This document shows, in pieces, positions 7,509-15,689 of a stretch of DNA of 47,053 bases. The stretch's first letter is position 1. Each line of letters begins with the position of its first letter. The position numbers and the translations under genes are program-made. The DNA comes from Defluviitaleaceae bacterium (GTDB lineage Bacteria; Bacillota_I; Bacilli_A; MOL361; Turicibacteraceae), in assembly GCA_009778135.1 (NCBI GenBank), contig WRKJ01000101.1, forward strand, positions 1 to 47,053, given 5' to 3'. The notes beneath the pieces were generated by a model. It saw only the letters and a program-made list of their open reading frames with translations, was not told the origin of the DNA and ran no database searches.

Positions 7509-8534
7509 ATGGATGACAAATTATATTTTGAAGTATTAGAGAGCATTAAGCGCGAACTTCAAAATGCACAAAGCAAGGCAGTTATTAGTGCAAATGAACA
7601 TATGATAACTGCGTATTATAATACAGGAAAAATGCTCATTGAAAAAGACAGCTGGGGTTCAAAGTTCATTGAAAAGCTTGCAAAAGATTTAAAGGTAAGC
7701 TTTCCTAATGTTAAAGGATATTCTGCAACTAATCTTAGATATATGAAAAAATTTGCTAGTACCTATATTGATTTTGAAATTTTCCCACACGCCGTGGGGA
7801 AATTAGCTTGGCGTTCAAATCGTATGCTTTTAGACAAATTGAAAAATAATGAAGAACGTTTATGGTACGCCAAAAAAGCCATTGAAAATAATTGGAACAG
7901 TACGGTTTTAGAACACCAAATTGCGACCAAGTTAATTGACAGACAAGGCGATAACGTCAAGAAAGTTACAAATTATTTAGAAAAATTAGGAGATGGCTTT
8001 AGTGAACGTGTTCAAGAAATTTTTAAAGACCCCTACCTATTTGATTTTATGACGTATACTGATGGAATAATTGAAAGCGAAGTTGAAAATATTCTGATAA
8101 CGCATATTACAAAATTATTAATGGAGCTTGGTAAAGGTTTTGCTTTTGTAGGGCGACAATATCCTTTATCAGTTGGTGCAAGAGAATTTAAAGTCGATTT
8201 GTTATTTTATAACCTTGAATTGAGATGCTACGTTGTTATAGAATTAAAAACCCGACAATTTGAACCTGAGCATACTGGGAAACTGGGATTCTATATATCA
8301 GCAGTTAATAGAACATTAAAAAAGGAAACTGATAACCCAACAATTGGAATTTTATTAACTCGTGGAAAAGATAACTTGGTTGCAGAAGTTGCATTATCAC
8401 AAACTGATGCGCCAATTGGTGTAGCTGATTATAAATATTTGCAAGAAATACCGGAGTATCTAAGTAAGATTATGCCTTCTATTGAAGAAATTGAACGACG
8501 ACTTATTGATGAGAAAATTAATAACGCTCAGTAA
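7509..8534 (+). CDS. PDDEXK nuclease-domain protein, YhcG/DUF1016 family
   Basis: The protein has 341 residues. The N-terminal half (about 1-150) is the helical DUF1016 domain with SAVI-type helices and the conserved GYSATNLRYMKKFA segment. The C-terminal half is a PD-(D/E)XK fold with EFKVDLLFYN near 227 and VIELKTRQFEPEH near 246, which supplies the D...ExK catalytic set. The family is often found near restriction, phage-defence and mobile loci, and its members are presumed DNases. AAGGG lies eight bases before ATG 7509; the earlier GTG 7500 and ATG 7503 overlap that site. The gene stands alone between a cell-wall gene and pst genes, with a plausible own promoter (TTGACT-17-TAGGAT near 7368), so lateral transfer is likely. 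Confidence 0.88.
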   Translation: MDDKLYFEVLESIKRELQNAQSKAVISANEHMITAYYNTGKMLIEKDSWGSKFIEKLAKDLKVSFPNVKGYSATNLRYMKKFASTYIDFEIFPHAVGKLAWRSNRMLLDKLKNNEERLWYAKKAIENNWNSTVLEHQIATKLIDRQGDNVKKVTNYLEKLGDGFSERVQEIFKDPYLFDFMTYTDGIIESEVENILITHITKLLMELGKGFAFVGRQYPLSVGAREFKVDLLFYNLELRCYVVIELKTRQFEPEHTGKLGFYISAVNRTLKKETDNPTIGILLTRGKDNLVAEVALSQTDAPIGVADYKYLQEIPEYLSKIMPSIEEIERRLIDEKINNAQ

Positions 8535-8831
8535 GATGCTTAGATAAGTATATTCTATTGGACTATATTTAAATTTGGCTCTTGGCTGTTTAGAATGGGT
8601 AATATGAAATTCATGTTTTCAGCAGTAGCGTTTCATTAATTTGTAATAGGCTATCATGATGCCTTAAATTTTTGCCAGTAAATATATCTTAAATATTGAA
8701 GAAGATATTAGTTCATTCCAAGGGGTCTCCATGAATCTGGTAGTAGTGTCGAGACGAGTTAGATAAAATGGATTAAATGTCGTCTGACATGATAAAATTT
8801 TGAGTAAAGTAGGTTTTACTTAGTCAACAGT
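8535..8831. other. Intergenic stretch with no gene seen
   Basis: I see no coding signal on either strand between the nuclease gene and the pst hairpin. A small dyad ATGTC-GTCT-GACAT lies near 8777-8790. No convincing PhoP box or consensus promoter is visible, although pstC1 must be transcribed from somewhere here. Confidence 0.4.
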
Positions 8832-8867
8832 ATGAAAAGCGTTAGATACTAGTCTAACGCTTTTCAT
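8832..8867. terminator. Perfect 15-bp hairpin just before pstC1
   Basis: ATGAAAAGCGTTAGA (8832-8846) pairs perfectly with TCTAACGCTTTTCAT (8853-8867) around TACTAG. A-rich left and T-rich right arms make it a two-way terminator in form. Only 31 bases remain before the pstC1 ATG, too few for another promoter plus leader, so it may instead act as an attenuator in the pstC1 leader. Confidence 0.6.
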
Positions 8868-8898
8868 ATGGGCATAAAATGATAAGAGGTGATGCCCA

Positions 8899-9786
8899 AT
8901 GATCAGTTTCAAACGAAAATTAATGGATAAGTTCTTCCATGGGATCTTCTTTTTTTCAGCGGTCTTTGCGATCATGATAACCATCGGCGTGATCTGGTTT
9001 GTATTGGTGCAAGGGTTGCGCCCATTTGTAACGGGTAATCGCCATGGGGTGTACTCAGCCATCAGCTTTCTAACAGGTGATGCATGGTATCCAAGACGTG
9101 CTATTTATGGCATTGGCTACATGATTATTAGTACGCTTCTCGCCACTTTTTGGGCAGTTGTTATAGCCATTCCGATTGCGTTGGGAACAGCTATTTTTAT
9201 TGTAGAATTTGCACCAAAGTGGCTCGCGACTATTTGCCAATTTTGTATCGAATGTCTTGCAGGTATTCCGTCTGTTTTTTATGGGATTTTTGGTTTTATT
9301 TCGCTCTTACCACTGATTAAAAGAATATCACCCTATCCTTATGGAGAATCTTTATTAGCTGTTATTTTGATTCTTGCGATCATGAGTTTACCCACCATGT
9401 GTTTGATCATGATTAATGCACTTAAACGTGTAGATCCCATTTATAAGGAAGGTAGTTTTGCCTTAGGAACTTCTCAACGCCAAACCATTATTTCTGTGAT
9501 GCTACCTGTTTCTAAAGCAGGGATTATGAGTGGGGTTATGATGGGTGCTGCACGTGCCATTGGAGAGACAATGGCGGTGGCACTTGTTGCTGGGAATCGA
9601 GAGCGTGGTTTTGTGAGTGGTCCATTTCAAACAGTCCGCCTCCTTACAACGAATATTGTCATGGAGCAAAGTTATGCAGCAGGTTTGCATGCTCAGTTGT
9701 TGTGGTCGACGGCCATCGTCTTACTGATTTTTATTATTCTTATTAATATGATCTTACGTCGCATTAATGGGAGTGCGCAAAAATGA
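8899..9786 (+). CDS. pstC: Phosphate ABC transporter permease PstC (first copy)
   Basis: PstC is one of two membrane subunits of the PstSCAB high-affinity phosphate importer. The 295-residue product has about six membrane helices, the family segment LAGIPSVFYGIFGF, and the cytoplasmic coupling loop EGSFALGTSQRQTI ... GAARAIGETMAVALVAGN. AGAGGTGAT precedes the ATG. It overlaps pstA1 by four bases (ATGA). This pair has no PstS or PstB of its own, and a second full set follows, so it may share the single PstB and PstS encoded downstream. Confidence 0.93.
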   Translation: MISFKRKLMDKFFHGIFFFSAVFAIMITIGVIWFVLVQGLRPFVTGNRHGVYSAISFLTGDAWYPRRAIYGIGYMIISTLLATFWAVVIAIPIALGTAIFIVEFAPKWLATICQFCIECLAGIPSVFYGIFGFISLLPLIKRISPYPYGESLLAVILILAIMSLPTMCLIMINALKRVDPIYKEGSFALGTSQRQTIISVMLPVSKAGIMSGVMMGAARAIGETMAVALVAGNRERGFVSGPFQTVRLLTTNIVMEQSYAAGLHAQLLWSTAIVLLIFIILINMILRRINGSAQK

Positions 9787-10628
9787 GAAGAAAATTATAC
9801 GATGCTGTTTTTTATCTTTTGACGGGGCTTTGTGCGTTACTGTCGGTGAATATGCTGTACCACCTTATGAGATTTCTGCTGTCAAATGGATTGCCGCTTT
9901 TGTATCGACAATTGAGTGGATTAGAACAAACGGCTATTCTTGAGCCGACCAAGTTGCAGCAAATGATTTTTTCCACTTTATTTCTAACAGGGGTGACTTT
10001 GTTCTTTGTTCTTCCTTTCGCTATATCAGCTGCCATTTATCTTCATGAATATGCACGTGAAAATGTGCTCGCTCAGATGACTCGTTTTTCGGTTCAGACA
10101 TTAGCCAGTATTCCGTCTATTGTATACGGTCTTTTTGGTATGCTTATTTTCGTACAGCTTGCTGGTTTCGGAATGTCTATTTTAGCGGGTTCAGGAACCC
10201 TTTCGTTGATGCTTTTGCCTATTGTCATGACTCAAACAGAAAATACACTGCGCCAAATTCCTCACGCCTATAGAGAAGCTTCGGCAAGTCTCGGTGCCAC
10301 ACCCTTTGAAACCATTAAAAAGATCATTTTGCCTCAAGTAACACCCGGTGTCCTCGTAGGTATGCTTTTAGCTGTGGGTCGTATTATGTCAGAATCAGCT
10401 GCTCTTTTATTTACACTTGGGACATTCGTGAGAATGCCTGTGAATCGACAGACTGGTATGTTTTCAGTTCTCGAAGCGGGGACAACATTAACGATTAGAG
10501 CACTCATTGAATTTAAAGAACATGGGAATCTTGAAGCTGCCGCAGCCATTGGTGTTATCACAGTCGGTGTTGTGATCATTTTGAATGTGATAAGTAAAGG
10601 AATCGTTTGGATTTTTGAGAAAAATTAA
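9783..10628 (+). CDS. pstA: Phosphate ABC transporter permease PstA (first copy)
   Basis: This is the second membrane subunit of a Pst importer, 281 residues, the usual length. It has six hydrophobic segments, the TLASIPSIVYGLFGMLIF segment, the coupling loop YREASASLGATPFETIKKI and GRIMSESAALLFTLGTF. Translation is probably coupled to pstC1 through the ATGA overlap. Unlike the second PstA (12688-13833), it has a short first outside loop and no inserted domain. The PhoP box for pstS begins only 22 bases after its stop. Confidence 0.92.
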   Translation: MRRKLYDAVFYLLTGLCALLSVNMLYHLMRFLLSNGLPLLYRQLSGLEQTAILEPTKLQQMIFSTLFLTGVTLFFVLPFAISAAIYLHEYARENVLAQMTRFSVQTLASIPSIVYGLFGMLIFVQLAGFGMSILAGSGTLSLMLLPIVMTQTENTLRQIPHAYREASASLGATPFETIKKIILPQVTPGVLVGMLLAVGRIMSESAALLFTLGTFVRMPVNRQTGMFSVLEAGTTLTIRALIEFKEHGNLEAAAAIGVITVGVVIILNVISKGIVWIFEKN

Positions 10629-10650
10629 AAATGTTAAGTTGAACGAACTT

Positions 10651-10704
10651 TTAACATTGAATTTACAATTCCTTAACAAAACGTTTGATGCGATCATGTA
10701 TAAT
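10651..10704 (+). promoter_or_regulatory. PhoP box and promoter for pstS
   Basis: Four hexamers sit exactly 11 bp apart: TTAACA (10651), TTTACA (10662), TTAACA (10673) and TTTGAT (10684). They are followed by a TATAAT -10 element at 10699-10704. This is the direct-repeat pattern bound by PhoP of Bacilli (TT[AT]ACA-type half-sites with 5-bp gaps). It predicts induction of pstS and the genes after it during phosphate starvation. Confidence 0.85.
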
Positions 10705-10819
10705 AATTCATGTTGAGTTTCCCAAGCGTGTTTAAGCTTATTTCATTTTGGGTCATATAGACACCAGGTCATCGTTTAAATAAAAATAAGTATCCCAATC
10801 GGGGATGGAGGAATTATAA

Positions 10820-11686
10820 ATGAAGAGAATTAAATTGTTATCATTATTCATGTTGGGATTTGCTGTCTTCTTAGTTGCATGTGATTCAGGGGATAACACG
10901 GGCGCTATTGCGGTTGTAAGCCGAGAGGAAGGTTCAGGTGCGCGTGGTGCATTTGAAGAATTGGTGGATGTCAATACGGAGGAAGCTAATACCATGACTG
11001 ATGCGGCTATTATTCAAAGTGGCAATGGTGTTGTTGCTGGATTTGTCGCTGATAACCAAGCTGCAATTGGTTACATCTCATTTGCAACATTTATCGAACG
11101 TGGAGATGCTTTGGTCGGTTTATATGTAGATGGTGTTGAACCTACGACAGCTAATATGTTATCAGGTGCTTATACATTGGTTCGACCATTCAACTTTGTC
11201 TATATGCCAGAAAATATCGGCATTGTTGAAGAAGCCTTTATTGCTTTTGCAGCATCTACTGATGGATTAGCAATTTTAGAAGGTTTAGGTGCGGTGGTTG
11301 ACACGAGTGGTGCAATGGCATTTCATTCATCTGATTGGGATCTGCCTGCTCAAACGATTGCTTTCGGAGGTTCGACTTCAACTGAGGCAACGGCCACAGC
11401 GCTAATGGAAGAATTCACAGCCTTGTTTCCACAAGTTGAGATCACTTACAATGCGTCAGGTTCAGGTGCTGGTATTGTCGGTGCTCAAGAAGGAACGTAT
11501 GCTTTAGGCTTCGCTTCTCGTGAGATTCGTGATACGGAACTTGAAAGTGGCATTCATGTTGTACAGTATTGCGTTGACGGCATTGTCATTGTCGTTAATC
11601 CAGCGAATACAGTAACAAATTTGACTGTTGAGCAAATTAGAGCGATCTATTTAGGAGAGGTGACAGATTGGTCTGAAGTTCAATAA
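10820..11686 (+). CDS. pstS: Phosphate-binding lipoprotein PstS with circularly permuted domain order
   Basis: PstS captures phosphate outside the membrane and delivers it to PstCA. The 288-residue product has a lipoprotein signal ending in the lipobox LVAC (Cys near 21). After the Cys the order is unusual. It starts with the segment normally in the middle of PstS (VVSREEGSGARGAFEEL, then AIGYISFATF, VDGVEPTTANM, LVRPFNFVY). It continues into the normal N-terminal half (IAFGGSTSTEATATALMEEF, NASGSGAGIVGAQEG, GFASREIRDTE) and ends at VEQIRAIYLGEVTDWSEV, which in standard PstS leads directly into the VVSRE segment. Both phosphate-binding loops (GGSTST, GSGAG) and the SREEGSGAR loop are kept, so binding is plausible. 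The total length is that of one normal PstS. The gene is controlled by the PhoP box upstream, and an attenuator-like hairpin separates it from pstC2. Confidence 0.88.
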   Translation: MKRIKLLSLFMLGFAVFLVACDSGDNTGAIAVVSREEGSGARGAFEELVDVNTEEANTMTDAAIIQSGNGVVAGFVADNQAAIGYISFATFIERGDALVGLYVDGVEPTTANMLSGAYTLVRPFNFVYMPENIGIVEEAFIAFAASTDGLAILEGLGAVVDTSGAMAFHSSDWDLPAQTIAFGGSTSTEATATALMEEFTALFPQVEITYNASGSGAGIVGAQEGTYALGFASREIRDTELESGIHVVQYCVDGIVIVVNPANTVTNLTVEQIRAIYLGEVTDWSEVQ

Positions 11687-11704
11687 TTTAAATATCAGCA
11701 CACG

Positions 11705-11739
11705 AAATGAAGTGGGTATTTCCCTCACTTCATTTTAGT
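11705..11739 (+). terminator. Intercistronic attenuator hairpin between pstS and pstC2
   Basis: AAATGAAGTG (11705-11714) pairs perfectly over 10 bp with CACTTCATTT (11726-11735), followed by a short T run. Partial termination here would give more binding protein than permease, a common arrangement for solute-binding-protein genes. Confidence 0.75.
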
Positions 11740-11782
11740 GCGTTTAAGGGATAGAGATTTTGATAAATGAGGTAGATTTGTA

Positions 11783-12688
11783 ATGGATGTAGAGATAAAA
11801 TTAACTAAAAAACGTGCCTTTTCTGAGAAGTTGTTCCATGCATTATTTTTATCCGCTGGTCTTTTTGCTGTGATATGTGTTACGGCGATTATTATTTTGA
11901 TTTTCACACGTGGTTCAAGGCCATTTATGCCTGGGAATGAATATGGGACGTATCACTTTTTTAACTTTCTTACTGGAACGTTTTGGCGTCCAGCTTTTGG
12001 AGAGTATGGTGTAGGCTATATGATTATTGCTTCTCTTTTTGCGACATTTGGCGCAATGCTTTTGGGTGTTCCAATTGGTATTTTAACCGCTGTTTTTATC
12101 GCAGAAGTTGCACCATCATGGCTTGCGAAAATCATGCAACCAACAGTAGAGTTGCTTGCTGCAATTCCTTCAGTTTTATATGGCGTTTTTGGATTTGCAG
12201 TTATCGTCCCAATGATTAACAATTTCACACCGAATCCAACAGGGTATTCATTAATGGCGGTTATTTTAGTTTTGACGATTATGGTCTTACCTTCAATTGT
12301 CGCCATTTCAGTAACGAGCTTACGTGCAGTTCCGACACACTATAAAGAAGGTTCATTGGCGTTAGGCGCCTCACACATCCAAACCATTTTCAAAGTTTTG
12401 ATACCGGGTGCAAAATCTGGTATTTTAACGGCAGTTGTGCTCGGTGTAGGACGTGCGATTGGAGAAACCATGGCAGTTATTTTAGTAGCTGGAAACCCAG
12501 AGAGTGGTGTTCCAACTTCAATTTTCGATCCGGTTCGTTTGTTGACAACTAATATCGTACTTGAACAAGGATATGCAACAGGTTTACAAGCACAAATGTT
12601 GTTTGCAACAGTGATTGTCTTATTTACGTTTATTCTAGCGATCAATTTAACCCTTTCAAAAATTAGGAAAAAGGCGGTTCGAATCTAA
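11783..12688 (+). CDS. pstC: Phosphate ABC transporter permease PstC (second copy)
   Basis: This is a 301-residue membrane subunit, clearly paralogous to the PstC at 8899. Shared segments include GYMIIASLFATFGAML, LLAAIPSVLYGVFGFA, EGSLALGASHIQTIFKVL and GVGRAIGETMAVILVAGNP. About six helices are visible. The stop of pstC2 shares one base with the pstA2 start (TAATG), so the two are translationally coupled. GAGGTAG stands nine bases before the start. It belongs to the PhoP-controlled pstS-pstC2-pstA2-pstB unit. Confidence 0.94.
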   Translation: MDVEIKLTKKRAFSEKLFHALFLSAGLFAVICVTAIIILIFTRGSRPFMPGNEYGTYHFFNFLTGTFWRPAFGEYGVGYMIIASLFATFGAMLLGVPIGILTAVFIAEVAPSWLAKIMQPTVELLAAIPSVLYGVFGFAVIVPMINNFTPNPTGYSLMAVILVLTIMVLPSIVAISVTSLRAVPTHYKEGSLALGASHIQTIFKVLIPGAKSGILTAVVLGVGRAIGETMAVILVAGNPESGVPTSIFDPVRLLTTNIVLEQGYATGLQAQMLFATVIVLFTFILAINLTLSKIRKKAVRI

Positions 12689-13833
12689 TGCAAAAAAGAA
12701 GAATAAGCGATTACTTAATGACTGCTTTAATTTGGCTTTCAGCGACAGCGACAGCGAGTATTCTGTTAATCATTGTCGGGTTTATTTTTTCAAATGGTTG
12801 GCGTTTAATTTCACCTACTTTTTTAACACGTGAGGCTAATGACACATTACGTATTGTTAATTTTGAGAGTGAGTCGATGGTAACCGCCGAGATTATGGGT
12901 GACTTATTGGTTGTTGAAGGCATTGGATTAACCCTTGAACGGGATGAAACTTACGGAATTAAAGTTAATCATGTGGCTGCTGACGCTCCAGGACGCCATG
13001 CATTAGACAATGCAGGAGAAATCTTTCCGATTCGTCGTGGTCAAGTTTTAGAAGGCATTAATGAAGAACGAATTCATGGTGGAACAACCCTTGATGAGAT
13101 TAGCACGATGTTTGACAATCATTCGACATTTACATTCCGTATTCGACAGCTTGGCGGGGGTATTTTTCCGATGCTGATTTCAACATTAATGTTGATTTTC
13201 ACGACTTTGTTGATTGCAACACCCCTTGGGGTTCTTGCTGCCATCTATATGGTTGAATATGCAAAACAAGGACGTATTGTTAACATGATCCGATTTGCAA
13301 TTGAAATTTTGGCTGGCTTACCATCTGTTGTTCATGGCCTATTTGGCATGTTATTTTTCTCAAGAATTTTAGGATTGGGCATGTCAGTCCTATCAGGGGC
13401 TTTAACCCTGACAGTTTTACTCTTACCTATTATGATTAGATCAACAGAAGAATCTTTAAAAACAGTACCAAATAGTTATCGTGAGGCATCTTTGGGACTT
13501 GGAGCGAATAAAATTCAAACCATAAGGAAAATTATTCTGCCAAGTGCACTTCCTGGCATTACAGTGGGTATTATTCTTTCAATTGGTCGAATTGTAGGAG
13601 AATCAGCTGCGCTACTTTTTACACTTGGAACGTTTGCTCGAATACCTGTGAATCCGGCAACTGGCAATTTATCCATTTTCGAAGCTGGCGCAACTTTGAC
13701 ACTACGTGCATTTATAGAGGTACAAGAATTTGGGAATATTGAAATGGCATCAGCCATTGGAATTGTTATTTTAGTTATTGTCTTTACCCTAAATTTATGT
13801 TCGAAATTAATGACCAAGAAGTTTGGGAAGTAA
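12688..13833 (+). CDS. pstA: Phosphate ABC transporter permease PstA with an inserted PDZ-like domain
   Basis: The 381-residue protein is about 100 longer than a normal PstA. The first helix (about 12-36) and the C-terminal permease part (from LGGGIFPMLISTLML near 155 on, with LAGLPSVVHGLFGML, YREASLGLGANKIQTI and GRIVGESAALLFTLGTF) are standard. Residues about 50-153 are extra and lie outside the membrane. They read like a PDZ domain: YGIKVNHVAADAPG for the ligand-binding loop and strand, IRRGQVLEGINEERIHGGTT for the central strand pair, then LDEISTMFD and FTFRIRQ. A PDZ module in this place could bind the C-terminus or a loop of PstS or another envelope protein. It lies between pstC2 and pstB. 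The permease identity is secure; the PDZ call rests on pattern only. Confidence 0.9.
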   Translation: MQKRRISDYLMTALIWLSATATASILLIIVGFIFSNGWRLISPTFLTREANDTLRIVNFESESMVTAEIMGDLLVVEGIGLTLERDETYGIKVNHVAADAPGRHALDNAGEIFPIRRGQVLEGINEERIHGGTTLDEISTMFDNHSTFTFRIRQLGGGIFPMLISTLMLIFTTLLIATPLGVLAAIYMVEYAKQGRIVNMIRFAIEILAGLPSVVHGLFGMLFFSRILGLGMSVLSGALTLTVLLLPIMIRSTEESLKTVPNSYREASLGLGANKIQTIRKIILPSALPGITVGIILSIGRIVGESAALLFTLGTFARIPVNPATGNLSIFEAGATLTLRAFIEVQEFGNIEMASAIGIVILVIVFTLNLCSKLMTKKFGK

Positions 13834-13894
13834 ATAAAAGTGAAAGTCGTTGTACTCACTCGTACAAATCGTACAAAGAAAGGCGGTTCAAGAA

Positions 13895-14650
13895 ATGGAA
13901 ACCAAGTTTAAGATACAAGATTTGAATTTATTTTATGGAGATTTCCAAGCACTTCATAATATTACCCTAGATTTATATGAAAATAAAGTGACGGCTTTAA
14001 TTGGTCCTTCAGGTTGTGGAAAGTCAACGTTTTTGCGTACGCTCAATCGGATGAATGACTTGATTGACAATGTTAAGATTACAGGAAAAATCTTATTAGA
14101 TGGTCGGAAGGATATTTACGAAAAAATGGATGTGATTGGCCTTCGTACCCGTGTTGGCATGGTGTTTCAAAAGCCGAATCCATTTCCGATGAGTATTTAT
14201 GATAATGTTGCTTATGGGCCTCGTTGTCAAGGGCTTAAAGATAAGAAGAAATTAGATGAGATCGTTGAAGAAGCTTTACGTGGTGCAGCGCTTTGGGATG
14301 AAGTAAAGGATAAGCTCAATAAGTCAGGCATGTCACTTTCTGGTGGACAACAGCAAAGATTATGCATTGCACGGGCAATCGCTATGGCGCCTGAAGTTAT
14401 TTTAATGGATGAACCGACATCGGCGTTGGATCCCATTGCGACTCAAAAAGTTGAACAATTGATGGGTAAATTGAAAGAAAAGTACACCATTATTATTGTG
14501 ACTCACTCGATGCAACAAGCAGCTAGAATCTCTGACAAGACAGCCTTCTTCTTAATGGGAGAAGTGATTGAATTTGGAGACACCGATAAAATTTTTACCA
14601 ACCCTGATAAAAAAGAGACAGAAGATTACATCACAGGTAGATTCGGATAA
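13895..14650 (+). CDS. pstB: Phosphate ABC transporter ATP-binding protein PstB
   Basis: PstB is the ATPase that powers phosphate import. It has Walker [11 protein letters not shown]-loop [10 protein letters not shown], signature [16 protein letters not shown], Walker [14 protein letters not shown] and switch [14 protein letters not shown], in 251 residues (normal). The ATG at 13895 is preferred over an in-frame start at 13850 because AGGCGG lies before it and the family begins at this point. It is the only PstB in the window, so it likely serves both permease pairs. The leader just upstream carries the short repeat CGTACAAAT. Confidence 0.96.
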   Translation: METKFKIQDLNLFYGDFQALHNITLDLYENKVTALIGPSGCGKSTFLRTLNRMNDLIDNVKITGKILLDGRKDIYEKMDVIGLRTRVGMVFQKPNPFPMSIYDNVAYGPRCQGLKDKKKLDEIVEEALRGAALWDEVKDKLNKSGMSLSGGQQQRLCIARAIAMAPEVILMDEPTSALDPIATQKVEQLMGKLKEKYTIIIVTHSMQQAARISDKTAFFLMGEVIEFGDTDKIFTNPDKKETEDYITGRFG

Positions 14651-14654
14651 ATAA

Positions 14655-14680
14655 GAAAGTTGCGAGCTGTCCCAACTTTC
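14655..14680. terminator. Hairpin between pstB and phoU
   Basis: GAAAGTTG (14655-14662) pairs perfectly with CAACTTTC (14673-14680). The base run after it is A-rich rather than T-rich on the plus strand, so it is more likely a processing or stabilising fold than a true terminator. phoU has its own strong AGAGGTG site 110 bases later. Confidence 0.4.
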
Positions 14681-14798
14681 GAAAAAATCTTGCCATCTGA
14701 CGCATTGTAAAATAAATGTTATAGCCCAGGAAATAATCTTAGCGTATGGACAGATGTAACTAAATAACGGATGATAAATTAAAAGAGGTGTTTGAAAA

Positions 14799-15467
14799 AT
14801 GGTCGTAGATTCTCCAATCGATGCAGTTTATAATGAATTACTAAATATGGTTAAAGAATTGTCTGATGCAACAATTCGTATGTATGAAAAAACCTTGGAA
14901 ACATTGAATTCTCTTGACACACAGCGTGCACTTTGTATTATTAAATCTGATACAGAAATTGACACCATGGAGGAAGAGTTGATTGAATTTGCAACGATAC
15001 AAATTGTTCGACAGCAACCTGTTGCAACAGATTTACGTAAGATTTTGATGATTATTCGTTTAGCGAGAGAATATGAACGTATTGCAGACTATACTGAAAA
15101 TATTGCTGAATATATTATTTTAATTAAAGAAAACGAATCTTTGGATCATTATGAGAAAAATGTTGATAAGTTTTCGAAAATGATTGAAATTATCATTGAA
15201 ATGCTAAATTTGGTTATCGAAGGGTTGTTAGAAGAGAACAAAGCAAAAATTAAGGAAGCAGCTGACATGGACAACAGGGTTGATACATTTTATCATGAAG
15301 TCATGGAATCGTTAATTCAACATATTCGTATTGTCGATGGAAAAGTATTTGGAACCGCTCATGCGATTTTGATTAATAAGTACTTAGAACGTGCAGGAGA
15401 TCATGTCACGAATATTGCTGAGGAAATGTTGTACGCACTAAAAGGAAGACGGTATAACTTGGGTTAA
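14799..15467 (+). CDS. phoU: Phosphate signalling regulator PhoU
   Basis: PhoU is a cytoplasmic helical-bundle protein that restrains Pst transport and PhoR signalling when phosphate is plentiful. The 222-residue product has the two family repeats with their metal-binding motifs: REYERIADYTENIAEY near 95 and LERAGDHVTNIAEEM near 200. AGAGGTG precedes the ATG. The gene closes the pst block; a terminator and a dispersed repeat follow. Confidence 0.95.
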   Translation: MVVDSPIDAVYNELLNMVKELSDATIRMYEKTLETLNSLDTQRALCIIKSDTEIDTMEEELIEFATIQIVRQQPVATDLRKILMIIRLAREYERIADYTENIAEYIILIKENESLDHYEKNVDKFSKMIEIIIEMLNLVIEGLLEENKAKIKEAADMDNRVDTFYHEVMESLIQHIRIVDGKVFGTAHAILINKYLERAGDHVTNIAEEMLYALKGRRYNLG

Positions 15468-15535
15468 TAAACGCAATGAAGAACTTTTTACCATGGACTG
15501 ATTCTGTCAAACAGACTTCCATATGACACACAAAA

Positions 15536-15588
15536 CCCATCTGGTGGGGTAGATTCATTCTACCACTTCTTCTGATGGGCTTTTTTTA
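15536..15588 (+). terminator. Terminator of the pst-phoU block
   Basis: CCCATC (15536-15541) pairs with GATGGG (15574-15579), the inner GGTAGA and TCTACC also pair, and seven T follow (15581-15587). The distal half of this terminator, with the motif after it, is repeated at 38698-38751. Confidence 0.85.
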
Positions 15589-15589
15589 T

Positions 15590-15612
15590 ACAGTCTGTTT
15601 TTTCTCGCTTAC
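15590..15612 (+). repeat. Dispersed 23-bp repeat, copy 1 (ends CTCGCTTAC)
   Basis: The motif ACAGTCTG followed by TTTTTTCTCGCTTAC occurs here, identically at 38729-38751, and with one mismatch at 46719-46741. Its last 15 bp also occur at 21405-21419 and 26475-26489. All copies are intergenic and on the plus strand. The match of copies 1 and 2 extends leftward to 15556 (CATTCTACCACTTC...TGATGGG). Confidence 0.8.
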
Positions 15613-15621
15613 CGTTCTATA

Positions 15622-15655
15622 TTGACTATAACAAAAACATATGCTATAATATGTT
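15622..15655 (+). promoter_or_regulatory. Promoter with overlapping dyad for the GntR operon
   Basis: TTGACT (15622-15627) and TATAAT (15645-15650) are 17 bases apart. A dyad AACATAT-GCTATA-ATATGTT (15636-15655) covers the -10 element. It is placed to be the operator for the GntR regulator encoded 35 bases downstream, giving autorepression. Confidence 0.75.
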
Positions 15656-15689
15656 ATATCTGATGTAGAACAAGAGAGGAGAGTTGACT

